Assembly: GCF_014779665.1 (NCBI RefSeq)
Contig: NZ_JACXYY010000001.1
Span: 434,001-498,000, forward strand
Origin: Nocardioides hwasunensis
GTDB lineage: Bacteria; Actinomycetota; Actinomycetes; Propionibacteriales; Nocardioidaceae
Direction of reading: 5' to 3'
DNA: 64,000 bases
The translations under genes and the position numbers were made by a program. The notes beneath the pieces were generated by a model. It made no database searches and was not told where the DNA came from. It saw nothing but the letters and a program-made list of their open reading frames with translations. Positions within the stretch are counted from its first letter, which is position 1, and each line of letters begins with the position of its first letter. Below, piece by piece: positions 52,724 to 62,691 of this stretch.

Positions 52724-54216
52724 CGACAGACATCGAAGGGCTCGACCGCCGCAGCGACTGGTCCGGCGTACGCGTCGTGGTGGCCGGGTTCGGCGTCTCC
52801 GGCTACGCCGCCGCCGACAACCTGCTCTTCCTCGGCGCCCAGGTGACCGCCCTCGATGAGTCCACCAGCGAGGAGAAGGCCGAGAAGGCCCAGCTGCTCG
52901 AGACGCTCGGCGCGACCGTCCGGCTCGAGCCCGGCGCCACGGCGACCCTGCCCGACGACGTCGACCTCGTGGTGACCTCTCCCGGCTGGCGCCCGGACGC
53001 ACCGCTGCTGGCGCAGGCCACCGACCGCCAGATCCCGGTCTGGGGCGAGGTCGAGCTTGCCTGGCGGCTGCGCGACACCACCTCGCCCGGGCAGCCGGCG
53101 CCGTGGCTGGCTGTCACCGGCACCAACGGCAAGACCACGACCGTGCAGATGCTGCAGTCGATCCTCCTGGCCGCCGGGCTGCGCGCCGCCGCCGTCGGCA
53201 ACGTCGGTCTGCCGATCGTCGAGGCGGTGATGGATCCCGAGCCCTACGACGTCCTGGCCGTCGAGCTCTCCAGCTTCCAGCTCCACTACACCTCGTCGAT
53301 GTCCGCGGAGTCGGCCGTGGTGCTCAACGTCGCCGAGGACCACCTCGACTGGTACGACGACGAGCCGGACGACGTCCCCGGCGCACGGACCGGCATGGAC
53401 CAGTACGCCGCCGACAAGGCACGCATCTACGAGCGTGTCCAGCGCGCCTGCGTCTACAACCTCGCCGACCCGCTCACCGAGCGCATGGTGGAGCGCGCCG
53501 ACGTGGTCGAGGGGGCGCGTGCCGTCGGCTTCACGCTCGGGATGCCCGCGGCCGGCAACGTCGGCGTCGTGGAGGACCTGCTGGTCGACCGAGCGTTCAT
53601 CGAGGAGCGGGCCACCAGCGCCGCCGAGCTCTGCACGCTCGACGACCTCGCCTCGCAGGCCCCCCACTTCGTCGCGAACGCGCTCGCCGCGGCGGCCCTG
53701 GCGCGCGCGCACGGCGTCAGCCAGCAGGCGGTCCGCGACGGGCTGCGCTCGTTCCGTCCCGACGGACACCGCATCGCGCACGTCGCGGTGGCCGGCGGGG
53801 TGACCTGGATCGACGACTCCAAGGCGACCAACCCGCACGCGGCGCAGTCCTCGCTCGCCGCCTACGAGCACGTCGTGTGGGTCGCCGGCGGCCTGGCCAA
53901 GGGCGCCCGCTTCGACGATCTCGTCGCGGCCGTCAGCGGCCGGCTGCGCGGCGTCGTCCTGCTCGGTCGGGACCGCCAGGTCATCGCCGACGCACTTTCG
54001 CGACACGCGCCCGATGTGCCGGTCATCGACGTGGGCGCCGATGAGACTGGTGACCCCATGGGGCGCGTGGTCGACGCAGCCGCCGGGCTCGCCAGGTCCG
54101 GTGACACCGTGCTCCTCGCGCCGGGATGCGCCTCCATGGACATGTTCGCCAACTACGGCGCCCGCGGCGATGCGTTCGCCGCGGCCGTCCACCGCAGGAT
54201 CACCGGCACCGACTAG
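52720..54216 (+). CDS. murD: UDP-MurNAc-L-alanine:D-glutamate ligase MurD
   Basis: 498 residues. P-loop [15 protein letters not shown] block, N-x-x-EDHLDWY and [12 protein letters not shown], all characteristic of MurD. Adds D-Glu to UDP-MurNAc-L-Ala. An insertion of about 12 residues ([13 protein letters not shown]) follows DHLDWY. ATG overlaps the mraY stop (ATGA). Confidence 0.95.
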   Translation: MTTDIEGLDRRSDWSGVRVVVAGFGVSGYAAADNLLFLGAQVTALDESTSEEKAEKAQLLETLGATVRLEPGATATLPDDVDLVVTSPGWRPDAPLLAQATDRQIPVWGEVELAWRLRDTTSPGQPAPWLAVTGTNGKTTTVQMLQSILLAAGLRAAAVGNVGLPIVEAVMDPEPYDVLAVELSSFQLHYTSSMSAESAVVLNVAEDHLDWYDDEPDDVPGARTGMDQYAADKARIYERVQRACVYNLADPLTERMVERADVVEGARAVGFTLGMPAAGNVGVVEDLLVDRAFIEERATSAAELCTLDDLASQAPHFVANALAAAALARAHGVSQQAVRDGLRSFRPDGHRIAHVAVAGGVTWIDDSKATNPHAAQSSLAAYEHVVWVAGGLAKGARFDDLVAAVSGRLRGVVLLGRDRQVIADALSRHAPDVPVIDVGADETGDPMGRVVDAAAGLARSGDTVLLAPGCASMDMFANYGARGDAFAAAVHRRITGTD

Positions 54217-54247
54217 GCACACCACACCTCCGGAGGGGAGCGCGACG

Positions 54248-55552
54248 ATGACCACCGCGAACCCCGAGGACACCGCGGTGCGACCGGCTCGCCCCGGTGG
54301 CACCGTGGCGACCGGCACGGTCGAGGACTCGGTCCCGGCACGCGCGCCGCTGGGCTCCGGCGTCATCGCCGGCTGGCGCTCGGTCCGCGCCGCGCTCGAC
54401 CGCCCCCTCACCTCCTACTACCTGCTCCTCGGGGCCTCGGCCCTGCTCCTCACCATCGGCGTGATCATGGTGCTGAGCGCGTCGAGCGTGCGGTCCTACA
54501 CGAGCACCGGCGACTCCTACGCCATCGTGAAGCGCCAGCTGCTGTGGGTCGCGATCGGCCTGCCCTGTGCCTGGGTCGCCTCCCGGCTGCCCATCAGGCA
54601 CATCCGCCGCCTGGCCTATCCCGGATTCGTCTTCGCGCTGGTGCTGCTGGCCCTGGTCGCGCGCTTCGGCGTGCTGATCAACGGCAACAAGAACTGGCTG
54701 CAGGTCGGTCCGTTCACCATGCAGCCGGCCGAGGTGGCCAAGCTCGCGATCGTGCTGTGGGCGGCCAACATCTACGCCCACAAGGAGCGACGCCTGCGTG
54801 AGCTGCACCACCTGCTCGTGCCGGTGGTGCCCGGCCTGTTCGCCGTCATCGGGCTGGTCCTCGTGGGCCGTGACCTCGGCACCGCCCTGGTCCTGGCCGC
54901 GATCCTGCTCGGCATGCTGTGGGTGGTGGGAGCGCCGATGCGGCTGTTTGGGCTCAGCATCTCGGTCCTCGGCGTCGCCGCGCTCGCGATGGCAGCGACC
55001 AACGCCGAGCGGCTCAAGCGCATCACCCACTTCACCGATCCGTTCAAGGACTACACCGACGCGGGCTGGCAGCCGGCCCACGGCCTCTACGCCCTCTCGA
55101 GCGGTGGCTGGTTCGGCCAGGGCATCGGTGCCTCCACCCAGAAGTGGGGCGACCTGCCCGAGGCCCACACCGACTTCATCTTCGCCGTGCTCGGCGAGGA
55201 GCTCGGCCTGGTCGGCACGCTGCTGGTCGTCGGTCTCTTCTTCACCATCGCCTACGCCGCCATCCGCGTGGCGCTCAGCACGGCCGACCCGTTCGTGCGC
55301 TACGCGACCTTCGGCATCGTGGTCTGGATCCTGGGCCAGATGATGATCAACGTCGGCATGGTGCTCGCGGTGCTGCCCGTCATCGGCATCCCGCTGCCGA
55401 TCGTGTCCTACGGCGGCTCGGCGCTCCTGCCCTCGCTGGTCGCGCTCGGCCTGCTCATCGGCTTCGCCCGACGCGAGCCCGAGGCCGCCGCGGCGCTCGC
55501 CGCGCGCCGCCGCAACCGCTCCGCCGGTCTCTCCGCCGGCACCAGTCGATAG
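54248..55552 (+). CDS. ftsW: Lipid II polymerase FtsW (SEDS family)
   Basis: 434 residues with an acidic, Ala/Pro-rich 45-residue N-terminus, then about ten membrane helices. SEDS landmarks: NKNWLQVGPFTMQPAE, the large extracellular loop with KWGDLPEAHTDFIFAVLGEELG, and VSYGGSAL near the end. Polymerises septal glycan with FtsI. CGGAGGGG lies about 10 bases before the ATG; this is the first gene after mraY-murD without overlap. Confidence 0.96.
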   Translation: MTTANPEDTAVRPARPGGTVATGTVEDSVPARAPLGSGVIAGWRSVRAALDRPLTSYYLLLGASALLLTIGVIMVLSASSVRSYTSTGDSYAIVKRQLLWVAIGLPCAWVASRLPIRHIRRLAYPGFVFALVLLALVARFGVLINGNKNWLQVGPFTMQPAEVAKLAIVLWAANIYAHKERRLRELHHLLVPVVPGLFAVIGLVLVGRDLGTALVLAAILLGMLWVVGAPMRLFGLSISVLGVAALAMAATNAERLKRITHFTDPFKDYTDAGWQPAHGLYALSSGGWFGQGIGASTQKWGDLPEAHTDFIFAVLGEELGLVGTLLVVGLFFTIAYAAIRVALSTADPFVRYATFGIVVWILGQMMINVGMVLAVLPVIGIPLPIVSYGGSALLPSLVALGLLIGFARREPEAAAALAARRRNRSAGLSAGTSR

Positions 55553-55562
55553 ATTTCCCCTG

Positions 55563-56639
55563 ATGCGCGTTCTCCTCGCCGGCGGCGGTTCCGCCGGCCA
55601 CACCTCGCCCCTGCTCGCCACCGCCGACGCGTTGCGGCGGCTCGACCCGGCGACCGAGATCACCTGCCTCGGCACCCGCGAGGGCCTCGAGGCCCGGCTG
55701 GTCCCCGAGGCCGGGCTGCCCCTCGAGATCGTGCCCCGCTTGCCCCTGCCCCGCAGGCCCGGCCCCGACCTGCTGCGTACGCCGTCCCGGCTGCGCGCCG
55801 CCCGCGCCGCCGCGCTCGAGGTCGTCGACCGGGTGCGCCCCGACGTGGTCGTCGGCTTCGGCGGCTACGTCTCGGTCCCGGCCTACCTGGCTGCTCGCAG
55901 GCGCAGCCTGCCCATCGTGGTCCACGAGGGCAACGCGATCCCCGGCATCGCCAACAAGCTCGGTGCGCGGATGACCTCCCACGTCGCCACCAGCTTCCCC
56001 GACACCGTCCTGCCCCACGCGGTGGTCACCGGCCTGCCGATCCGCCGGCTGATCTCCACGATGGACCGCGGCGCGCTCCGGACCGAGGCGATGGCGTCGT
56101 TCGGGCTGCGCGACGACCTGCCGACGTTGCTCGTGACCGGTGGCTCCCAGGGCGCGGCGCGCATCAACGCCGCCGTCTCCGGGGCTGCGGGTGACCTCGC
56201 CGCCGCCGGCGTGCAGGTGCTCCACGTCGTCGGTCCCAAGCACGGTCTCGACGTGGCCTCGGGCGAGGTGCCCTACGTGGTGCTCAACTACGTCGACCGG
56301 ATGGACCTCGCCTACGCCGCGGCCGACGCCGTGCTGTGCCGCTCGGGCAGCAACACCGTCACCGAGGTGGCCGGCGTCGGCCTGCCGGCGATCTACGTCC
56401 CACTGCCCATCGGCAACGGCGAGCAGTCCCTCAACGCCCGCCCGGTCATCGACGCCGGCGGCGGCCTGCTGGTCGCCGATGCCGCGCTCACTCCCGAGTG
56501 GGTCGCGGCCACCGTGCCCGGGCTGCTCACCGACCCGGATCGTCTGGCCGGGATGGGCGCCGCGGCACGCGGGATCATCCCGCTCGACGCGGACGAGATC
56601 CTCGCCCGGATGATCCTCGACGCCGGTGCCGCGCGATGA
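55563..56639 (+). CDS. murG: UDP-GlcNAc:undecaprenyl-PP-MurNAc-pentapeptide GlcNAc transferase MurG
   Basis: 358 residues, GT28 family. N-terminal GGGSAGHTSP glycine loop, VHEGNAIPGIANK block, GGSQGAARIN second glycine loop and the CRSGSNTVTEVAGVGLPAIYVP donor-binding region. Converts lipid I to lipid II at the inner face of the membrane. The murC start overlaps the stop (ATGA). Confidence 0.97.
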   Translation: MRVLLAGGGSAGHTSPLLATADALRRLDPATEITCLGTREGLEARLVPEAGLPLEIVPRLPLPRRPGPDLLRTPSRLRAARAAALEVVDRVRPDVVVGFGGYVSVPAYLAARRRSLPIVVHEGNAIPGIANKLGARMTSHVATSFPDTVLPHAVVTGLPIRRLISTMDRGALRTEAMASFGLRDDLPTLLVTGGSQGAARINAAVSGAAGDLAAAGVQVLHVVGPKHGLDVASGEVPYVVLNYVDRMDLAYAAADAVLCRSGSNTVTEVAGVGLPAIYVPLPIGNGEQSLNARPVIDAGGGLLVADAALTPEWVAATVPGLLTDPDRLAGMGAAARGIIPLDADEILARMILDAGAAR

Positions 56640-58048
56640 GGATCCCGGTCCCCGACGAGATCCTCCCCGCAGCCGAGCTCGGGCGTGTGCACTGCGTCGG
56701 CATCGGTGGAGCCGGGATCTCCGCCATCGCCCGGATCATGGCCAGGCAGGGCGTCGAGGTCTCCGGCAGCGACGACAACGACACCCCGTTCCTCCCCGCC
56801 CTGCGCGAGCTCGGCGTGACCTGCCACCTCGGCTACGACGCCTCCCACGTCGCCGACGCCGACACCCTCGTCGTCACCACGGCCGCGCGCGACGACAACC
56901 CCGAGGTGTCGGAGGCGCGCCGGCGCGGTCTCCGCATCCTGCCCCGCTCGGCGGGTCTCGCCGCCGTGATGGCCGGCTCGCGCGTGCTGGCCGTCGCCGG
57001 CACGCACGGCAAGACGACGACGACCGGCCTGCTGACCTCCGCCCTGCTGGCGGCGGGACTCGACCCGTCGTACGCCGTCGGCGGGGTGCTGAGCGCCACC
57101 GGGCGCAACGCCGACGCCGGCATCGACGACCTCTTCGTCGCCGAGGCCGACGAGAGCGACGGAGCCTTCCTCCACTACCGCCCGCACGCGGCGATCGTGA
57201 CCAACGTCGAGGCCGACCACCTCGACAACTGGGGCACCGAGGAGGCCTACCACCAGGCCTTCGAGGAGTTCGCCGGGACGCTCGACCGCGATGGCTTCCT
57301 CGTCTGCGTCGCCGACGACCCCGGCGCCGTCGCGCTGGCCCGCACCGCCCGCGACCGCGGGCTGGAGGTCATCGAGGTGGGGGAGTCCGCCGGGGCCGAC
57401 CTCCGCATCCACGACCTCACGCTCGACGGCTCCACCTCGACCTGCCGGATCTCGCGTGACGGGGTCGACCTCGGCGAGCTCCGCCTGCGCATCCCCGGGC
57501 GCCACTACGTCCTCGACGCCGTCGCCGCCCTGGCCATGGGCCTCCGGCTCGGCTGCGCGTTCGACGCGCTCGTCGACGGCCTCGGCGGGTTCACCGGGAC
57601 CGGCCGCCGGATGGAGCTCAAGGGCGAGGTCGACGGCATCCGCGTCTACGACTCCTACGCCCACCACCCGGTCGAGATCCGCGGCGACCTCGAGGCCGCC
57701 CGCGCACTCGCGGGGGAGGGGCGGGTCGTCGCGGCCTTCCAGCCCCACCTCGTCTCGCGGACCCGCATCTTCGGCGAGGCCATGGGGGTCGCGCTCGGCG
57801 CGGCCGACGAGGTCGTGGTGCTCGACGTCTACGTCGCCCGCGAGGCCCCGGACCCCGCCGTGACCGGCCGCCTCGTCGTCGACGCCGTACCCCTGCCGGC
57901 CGAGCACGTCGCCTACGTCGACGGGCTCCCTGCCGCCGCCGAGGCCCTGGCCGCGCGTGCCCGCCCCGGCGACCTGGTCATCACGCTCGGCGCGGGGGAC
58001 ATCACCCGGGTCGGGCCCCAGGTGCTCGCGCTCCTCGGGGGTGCGTGA
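56636..58048 (+). CDS. murC: UDP-MurNAc:L-alanine ligase MurC
   Basis: 470 residues. N-terminal dinucleotide-like loop GIGGAGISAIA, P-loop GTHGKTTTT, EADESDGAFL, TNVEADHLDNWG and DSYAHHPVEI blocks. First amino-acid addition of the precursor pathway. ATG overlaps murG; ftsQ begins immediately after its stop. Confidence 0.97.
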   Translation: MRIPVPDEILPAAELGRVHCVGIGGAGISAIARIMARQGVEVSGSDDNDTPFLPALRELGVTCHLGYDASHVADADTLVVTTAARDDNPEVSEARRRGLRILPRSAGLAAVMAGSRVLAVAGTHGKTTTTGLLTSALLAAGLDPSYAVGGVLSATGRNADAGIDDLFVAEADESDGAFLHYRPHAAIVTNVEADHLDNWGTEEAYHQAFEEFAGTLDRDGFLVCVADDPGAVALARTARDRGLEVIEVGESAGADLRIHDLTLDGSTSTCRISRDGVDLGELRLRIPGRHYVLDAVAALAMGLRLGCAFDALVDGLGGFTGTGRRMELKGEVDGIRVYDSYAHHPVEIRGDLEAARALAGEGRVVAAFQPHLVSRTRIFGEAMGVALGAADEVVVLDVYVAREAPDPAVTGRLVVDAVPLPAEHVAYVDGLPAAAEALAARARPGDLVITLGAGDITRVGPQVLALLGGA

Positions 58049-58804
58049 GTGGCGCAGGAGAGCGACCAGGACACCCGCGCGGCGAGCCGCACCCGGCGCC
58101 GGTTCGCCCGTCGCCAGTGGGCCCGTCGGTGGCTCTCGCTGCGCTACGTCCTGGCGTTCGTGCTGGTGCTCGGCCTGCTCGGTGCCTCGGTCTACCTGGT
58201 GTTCTTCTCGACCGTCCTGCAGGTGACGAAGGTGCAGGTCGCCGGCAACGAGCTGCTCAGCGACGCACAGGTGCGTGAGCGCGCCGACATCCCGCTGGGG
58301 GAGCAGCTCGCGCTCGTCGACCTCGACCGGGCGACCGCGCGGGTCAGGGCGATGGCCGAGGTGAAGTCGGTCGACGTGACGCGCAGCTGGCCTGACGCCG
58401 TACGGATCGAGGTCGTCGAGCGCACCGCGGTGGCCGTGGTCGACCTGACCGGACGGATCCGTGGGCTCGACGCCGACGGGGTGGTCTTTCGCGACTACAA
58501 GCGGGTGCCTCCGGGCATGCCACTCATCCGCCCGGGTGGGGCCGCAGGCACCGACGCCCTCAAGGAGGCGGCCACCGTCGTCGCGGCGCTGCCCCAGGAC
58601 CTCGCCGCCCGCGTCGACCACGTCGAGGTCGCCACCGTCGACCAGATCACCCTCGTGCTGCGCGACCAGCGGGAGGTGCTGTGGGGGAGCGCGGACGAGT
58701 CGGAGCTCAAGGCCCAGGTCATCGACAAGCTGCTCACCTCGGTGGAGTCGCCGGTCTACGACGTCAGCGTGCCCGGCAACCCGACGGTCCGCGACGCCGG
58801 CTGA
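58049..58804 (+). CDS. ftsQ: Cell-division protein FtsQ
   Basis: 251 residues: basic cytoplasmic N-terminus, one membrane helix (33-53), POTRA domain (about 57-125, starting VTKVQVAGNELLS) and the FtsQ/DivIB beta domain. Links early and late divisome proteins and binds FtsL/FtsB. GTG start abuts the murC stop. A hairpin terminator follows at 58830. Confidence 0.93.
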   Translation: MAQESDQDTRAASRTRRRFARRQWARRWLSLRYVLAFVLVLGLLGASVYLVFFSTVLQVTKVQVAGNELLSDAQVRERADIPLGEQLALVDLDRATARVRAMAEVKSVDVTRSWPDAVRIEVVERTAVAVVDLTGRIRGLDADGVVFRDYKRVPPGMPLIRPGGAAGTDALKEAATVVAALPQDLAARVDHVEVATVDQITLVLRDQREVLWGSADESELKAQVIDKLLTSVESPVYDVSVPGNPTVRDAG

Positions 58805-58829
58805 TCGGGGCCCGGCCCTGCGCCGCAAG

Positions 58830-58858
58830 CCGTCCGAACGCGGGTGGACGGACATTTT
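58830..58858 (+). terminator. Putative intrinsic terminator between ftsQ and ftsZ
   Basis: CCGTCC (58830-58835), ten-base loop, GGACGG (58846-58851), then ACATTTTCCC with four T. It lies 26 bases after ftsQ. It would partly insulate ftsZ from the upstream mur genes, matching the separate ftsZ promoter region that follows. Confidence 0.5.
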
Positions 58859-58918
58859 CCCTGCCGACACGCGCGCGGTGGGCGTGTCCGGCGGAGTTTC
58901 GCGTCGCCGCGCTCCTAA

Positions 58919-58975
58919 TCTCTATCGAAAGGCGAGGTTGACATAACTATAACCCTCAGGTTCACCGTTAGAGTT
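58919..58975 (+). promoter_or_regulatory. AT-rich ftsZ promoter region
   Basis: An island of low GC (TCTCTATCGAAAGG ... TTGACATAACTATAACCC ... GTTAGAGTTTCG) 90-140 bases before ftsZ. TATAAC (58948-58953) and TAGAGT (58969-58974) are -10 candidates; TTGACA at 58938 is too far from TAGAGT (25 bases) for a standard pair, so more than one start may exist. ATCGAAAGG occurs at 58924 and again at 59042, where it is the ftsZ ribosome-binding region. Confidence 0.5.
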
Positions 58976-59060
58976 TCGCGGCCACCGAGGGCACAGCAGC
59001 TCACCTCGTCCCCCTTCCCCAGAACTCGCACCAGACATTCCGATCGAAAGGCCCCGAGCC

Positions 59061-60323
59061 GTGGCAGCAGCGCAGAACTACCTGGCGATCATCAAGGTCG
59101 TGGGCATTGGTGGAGGTGGCGTCAACGCCGTCAACCGGATGATCGAGGTCGGCCTCAAGGGCGTCGAGTTCATCGCGATCAACACCGACGCCCAGGCCCT
59201 CCTCATGAGCGACGCCGACGTCAAGCTCGACATCGGTCGTGAGCTCACCCGTGGGCTCGGAGCCGGCGCCAACCCCGACGTGGGCGCCAAGGCCGCCGAG
59301 GACCACTCCGACGAGATCGAGGAGGTCATCAAGGGCGCCGACATGGTCTTCGTGACCGCCGGCGAGGGTGGCGGAACGGGCACCGGCGGCGCGCCCGTCG
59401 TGGCCCGCATCGCCCGATCCCTCGGCGCGCTCACCATCGGCGTGGTGACCCGTCCGTTCGCCTTCGAGGGGCGTCGTCGGGCCAACTCCGCGGAGGAGGG
59501 CATCAGCCAGCTCCGCGAGGAGGTCGACACCCTCATCGTGATCCCCAACGACCGCTTGCTGTCGATCTCGGACCGCAACGTGTCGATCCTCGACGCCTTC
59601 AAGCAGGCCGACCAGGTGCTGCTGCAGGGTGTCTCGGGCATCACCGACCTGATCACCACGCCCGGCCTGATCAACCTCGACTTCGCCGACGTCAAGTCGG
59701 TGATGGCCAACGCCGGCTCCGCCCTCATGGGCATCGGCTCGGCACGCGGGGAGGACCGTGCGGTCGCCGCCGCCGAGATGGCCGTCTCCAGCCCGCTGCT
59801 CGAGGCCAGCATCGAGGGTGCCCACGGCGTGCTCCTCTCCATCGCCGGGGGCTCCGACCTCGGCCTGTTCGAGATCAACGAGGCCGCCGCGCTCGTCTCG
59901 CAGTCCGCGCACGCCGAGGCCAACATCATCTTCGGCGCGACGATCGACGACGCGCTCGGCGACGAGGTGCGGGTCACCGTCATCGCCGCCGGCTTCGACG
60001 GCGGCATGCCCAAGCGCCGCTCCGACGGCAACGTGCTCGGACGTACGACGCCCGCGCAGACGCAGGAGCAGACCCGGGCCGCCGCCCAGCAGCTCGCGTC
60101 GCAGGGAGCGTCGGCCGGCGCCTCCGGTCAGGGATCAGCCACGCCCTCGCGCCCGGTCACGCCCGCCTCGCAGCCGGCGGGCCAGCCGGCCACGCAGAGC
60201 GGTGGTCCGGCTGCCGGCGCGTCGGGTCAGCCGGGACAGTCCACGACGCCGACCCAGCCGCGCCCGGCCCGTCAGGTCCAGTTCGACGACGACGACCTCG
60301 ACGTGCCCGACTTCCTCAAGTGA
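59061..60323 (+). CDS. ftsZ: Cell-division GTPase FtsZ
   Basis: 420 residues. Tubulin-type GTPase: [13 protein letters not shown], signature [14 protein letters not shown]7 loop [11 protein letters not shown], followed by a Gln/Ala/Pro-rich linker (about 325-405) and a C-terminal peptide [12 protein letters not shown] that binds SepF and other partners. Polymerises into the Z-ring. GTG start with GAAAGG upstream. Confidence 0.98.
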   Translation: MAAAQNYLAIIKVVGIGGGGVNAVNRMIEVGLKGVEFIAINTDAQALLMSDADVKLDIGRELTRGLGAGANPDVGAKAAEDHSDEIEEVIKGADMVFVTAGEGGGTGTGGAPVVARIARSLGALTIGVVTRPFAFEGRRRANSAEEGISQLREEVDTLIVIPNDRLLSISDRNVSILDAFKQADQVLLQGVSGITDLITTPGLINLDFADVKSVMANAGSALMGIGSARGEDRAVAAAEMAVSSPLLEASIEGAHGVLLSIAGGSDLGLFEINEAAALVSQSAHAEANIIFGATIDDALGDEVRVTVIAAGFDGGMPKRRSDGNVLGRTTPAQTQEQTRAAAQQLASQGASAGASGQGSATPSRPVTPASQPAGQPATQSGGPAAGASGQPGQSTTPTQPRPARQVQFDDDDLDVPDFLK

Positions 60324-60330
60324 CCCTCAG

Positions 60331-61026
60331 GTGACCCTGCTCCACCACCGCGACCGGATCGAAGGCGACCTCGTCATCGAGGTCGCCTTCACCGATGTCT
60401 CGCTCAGCCTCGGCGACGCCGCCGAGGACGAGGTGCGCGCCGAGGCGCTGCGCGAGGTCGCCCGGGCCACCGGTGCCGCGCCCGTGCTGATGAAGCAGGT
60501 GCACGGTGCCGACGTGGCGCTCGTCGACGACACGCCCACAGCCGTGGCGGCCACCGGTGACGCGATGATCACCGGCCGGTCCGGGGTCGCACTCCTGGCG
60601 CGCGCAGCTGACTGCGTGCCCGTCCTGCTGGCCGATCCGCGGTCCGGGTGGATCGCGGCCGTGCACGCCGGGCGCCCCGGTCTGGCCGCGGGCGTCGTAC
60701 CCGCTGCGGTCGCGGCGTTGCGCGCGCGAGGTGCCCGCCCGTCGGTCGGGTGGGTCGGCCCGCACGTGTGCGGCTCCTGCTACGAGGTTCCGGCTGCGAT
60801 GCAGGACGAGGTGGCCGCGGTCGTCCCGGAGTCCCGGTCCACCACCTCGTGGGACACGCCCGGCCTCGACCTGGGGGCGGGCGTACGAGCGCAGCTGGCG
60901 GCCGCCGGCATCGACGACGTCCGCGTGGTCGAGGTGTGCACGCGCGAGGACGGGTCCTGGCCGTCCCACCGCCGCGACGGTGCGGCGGCGACGCGGTTCG
61001 CCGGCGTGATCTGGAGCCACGCGTGA
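60331..61026 (+). CDS. pgeF: Purine nucleoside phosphorylase/laccase-domain protein PgeF (YfiH family)
   Basis: 231 residues. Zinc-site residues H58 (KQVHGADV), C94 (ADCVPVLL), H112 (AVHAGRPG). Family members (YlmD, YfiH) act on purine nucleosides or edit peptidoglycan precursors mis-charged by MurC with L-Ser. Its place right after ftsZ is conserved in actinobacteria. The stop overlaps yggS (GTGA). Confidence 0.9.
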   Translation: MTLLHHRDRIEGDLVIEVAFTDVSLSLGDAAEDEVRAEALREVARATGAAPVLMKQVHGADVALVDDTPTAVAATGDAMITGRSGVALLARAADCVPVLLADPRSGWIAAVHAGRPGLAAGVVPAAVAALRARGARPSVGWVGPHVCGSCYEVPAAMQDEVAAVVPESRSTTSWDTPGLDLGAGVRAQLAAAGIDDVRVVEVCTREDGSWPSHRRDGAAATRFAGVIWSHA

Positions 61027-61724
61027 GTGCGCGCCGCGACGAGCTCGTCGCCAACCTCGACGCCGTACGCCGACGCATCGACGCGGCGTGCGCCGACGCC
61101 GGTCGGGATCGGGGGGAGGTCTCGCTCGTGGTCGTCACCAAGTTCTTCCCCGCCTCCGACGTCCGGATCCTCGCCGACCTCGGTGTCACCGACGTCGGGG
61201 AGAACCGCCACCAGGAGGCCGAGGCCAAGGCCGCCGAGTGCGCCGACCTCGGTCTGCGGTGGCACTTCATCGGTGGACTCCAGTCCAACAAGGCGGCGGC
61301 GGTCGCGTCGTACGCCGACGTGGTCGAGTCGGTCGACCGCGCCAAGCTCGTCGAAGCGCTGTCACGGGGCGCCCACACGCGAGGTCACGAGGTCGACGTG
61401 CTCCTCCAGGTGGGTCTGGACCCGCCGGGGGCAGACCATCGATCCGGTGCCGCCCCGGACGACGTCGCCGAGCTGGCGCGTCGCGTCGAGGAGGCGGGCA
61501 TGCTGCGGCTGCGCGGCCTGATGGCCGTCGCGCCGCTCGGCGAGGAGCCCGACGACGCCTTCGCCAGGCTCGCGGAGGTGCACGCGGAGCTCCTCCGCGA
61601 CCATCCCGGTGCCACCGTGCTGTCGGCCGGGATGAGCGGTGACCTCGAGGCGGCGATCAGGCGTGGTGCGACACACGTGCGTGTCGGCTCCGCGGTCCTC
61701 GGTCCGAGGCCCGCGGTCCAGTAA
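61023..61724 (+). CDS. YggS/PROSC-family PLP homeostasis protein
   Basis: 233 residues, alanine racemase-like TIM barrel without the second domain. PLP lysine K40 in LVVVTKFFP, GENRHQEAEAK, WHFIGGLQSNK, and the C-terminal LSAGMSGDLEAAIRRGATHVRVGSAVLG. Binds PLP and buffers its level; no catalytic role is known. GTG start overlaps pgeF. Confidence 0.93.
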   Translation: MSARRDELVANLDAVRRRIDAACADAGRDRGEVSLVVVTKFFPASDVRILADLGVTDVGENRHQEAEAKAAECADLGLRWHFIGGLQSNKAAAVASYADVVESVDRAKLVEALSRGAHTRGHEVDVLLQVGLDPPGADHRSGAAPDDVAELARRVEEAGMLRLRGLMAVAPLGEEPDDAFARLAEVHAELLRDHPGATVLSAGMSGDLEAAIRRGATHVRVGSAVLGPRPAVQ

Positions 61725-61785
61725 TGTCCACAACAGTCAACAGGTGTCCCGTCCGGGGCGCCGGGTCTAGCGGAGGATCAGTCTC

Positions 61786-62271
61786 ATGAGCGGCGCGATG
61801 CGCAAGATCGGCGAGTACCTCGGCCTGCTCGAGGACACCGGCCACTACGACGAGTTCGACGGTGACGCCGAGACCTCGACCCAGGAGGCCGTCGACCGGC
61901 GTCCGGTCGAGCGCGAGCGGCGTCCTGCCCCTGTGTCCGACCTTGCCGAGCGCCGTCGACCGGCCCCGGTCCAGACGGGAGTCGTGGCCGAGTTGAGCCG
62001 CATCACCACCCTGCACCCGCGCAACTACAACGAGGCCCGCCTCGTCGGCGAGAACTACCGCGACGGCACGCCCGTGATCATGAACCTCAGCGAGATGGAC
62101 GACAACGACGCCAAGCGCCTCGTCGACTTCGCCGCCGGTCTGATCTTCGCCACGCGCGGCTCCATCGAGCGGGTGACCAACAAGGTGTTCCTCCTCTCGC
62201 CCCCCAACGTCGCGGTGTCGGCGGAGGACAAGGAGCGGATCGCCGAGGACGGCTTCTTCAACCAGAGCTGA
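61786..62271 (+). CDS. sepF: Cell-division protein SepF
   Basis: 161 residues. N-terminal membrane-binding amphipathic helix ([13 protein letters not shown]), an acidic/basic linker, then the SepF core with [22 protein letters not shown] and [21 protein letters not shown]. Anchors FtsZ to the membrane; essential where FtsA is missing, as in actinobacteria. GGAGG lies 9-13 bases upstream of the ATG. Confidence 0.96.
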   Translation: MSGAMRKIGEYLGLLEDTGHYDEFDGDAETSTQEAVDRRPVERERRPAPVSDLAERRRPAPVQTGVVAELSRITTLHPRNYNEARLVGENYRDGTPVIMNLSEMDDNDAKRLVDFAAGLIFATRGSIERVTNKVFLLSPPNVAVSAEDKERIAEDGFFNQS

Positions 62272-62285
62272 GTGACACTTCCACC

Positions 62286-62582
62286 GTGTACATCATCGGG
62301 CTGACGCTCTACTACGTCCTGTTCGTCTTCATCGCCCTGCTCTGGATCCGCTTCATCGTCGACTGGGTCCAAGTCTTCGCCCGCCAGTGGCAGCCGCGTG
62401 GTCCGCTGCTGGTGGCGCTCGAGGGCGTCTACTCCGCGACCGACCCGCCCATCATGGCGCTGCGCCGCGTCGTCCCGCCGCTGCGGATCGGCCAGGTCGC
62501 CCTCGACCTGAGCTTCCTGCTCGTGCTGGTGACAGCATGGCTGCTGCTGCGGGTGGTCGCGACCATCTTCTTGAGCTCGTAG
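62286..62582 (+). CDS. YggT-family membrane protein
   Basis: 98 residues with two membrane helices (about 1-22 and 74-96) flanking a cytoplasmic loop containing RFIVDWVQVFARQWQPRG and ATDPPIMALRRVVPPLRIG, the conserved YggT block. Position between sepF and divIVA is widely conserved; function undetermined, probably in division or envelope integrity. Confidence 0.93.
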   Translation: MYIIGLTLYYVLFVFIALLWIRFIVDWVQVFARQWQPRGPLLVALEGVYSATDPPIMALRRVVPPLRIGQVALDLSFLLVLVTAWLLLRVVATIFLSS

Positions 62583-62598
62583 TCTGAACCATCCGTCA

Positions 62599-62638
62599 CA
62601 CGGGCCACTGTGCCCCGTGGAACTCCGGGCGCTATTGT
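62599..62638 (+). promoter_or_regulatory. Hairpin and -10-like element upstream of wag31
   Basis: CACGGG (62599-62604) pairs with CCCGTG (62614-62619), possibly a weak terminator for the yggT transcript. TATTGT (62633-62638) is a reasonable -10 for a separate wag31 promoter, with a leader of roughly 45-50 bases. No clear -35. Confidence 0.4.
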
Positions 62639-62691
62639 CTTCTGACAGCAGAGCCGTCGCGTAATCGAATTGTGAAAGTTTGGGTGAGGTC

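Noticed and set aside
58938..58974. TTGACA (58938) and TAGAGT (58969) as one classical ftsZ promoter
   Set aside because: The spacer would be 25 bases, too long for sigma-70-type recognition; kept only as a general promoter region.
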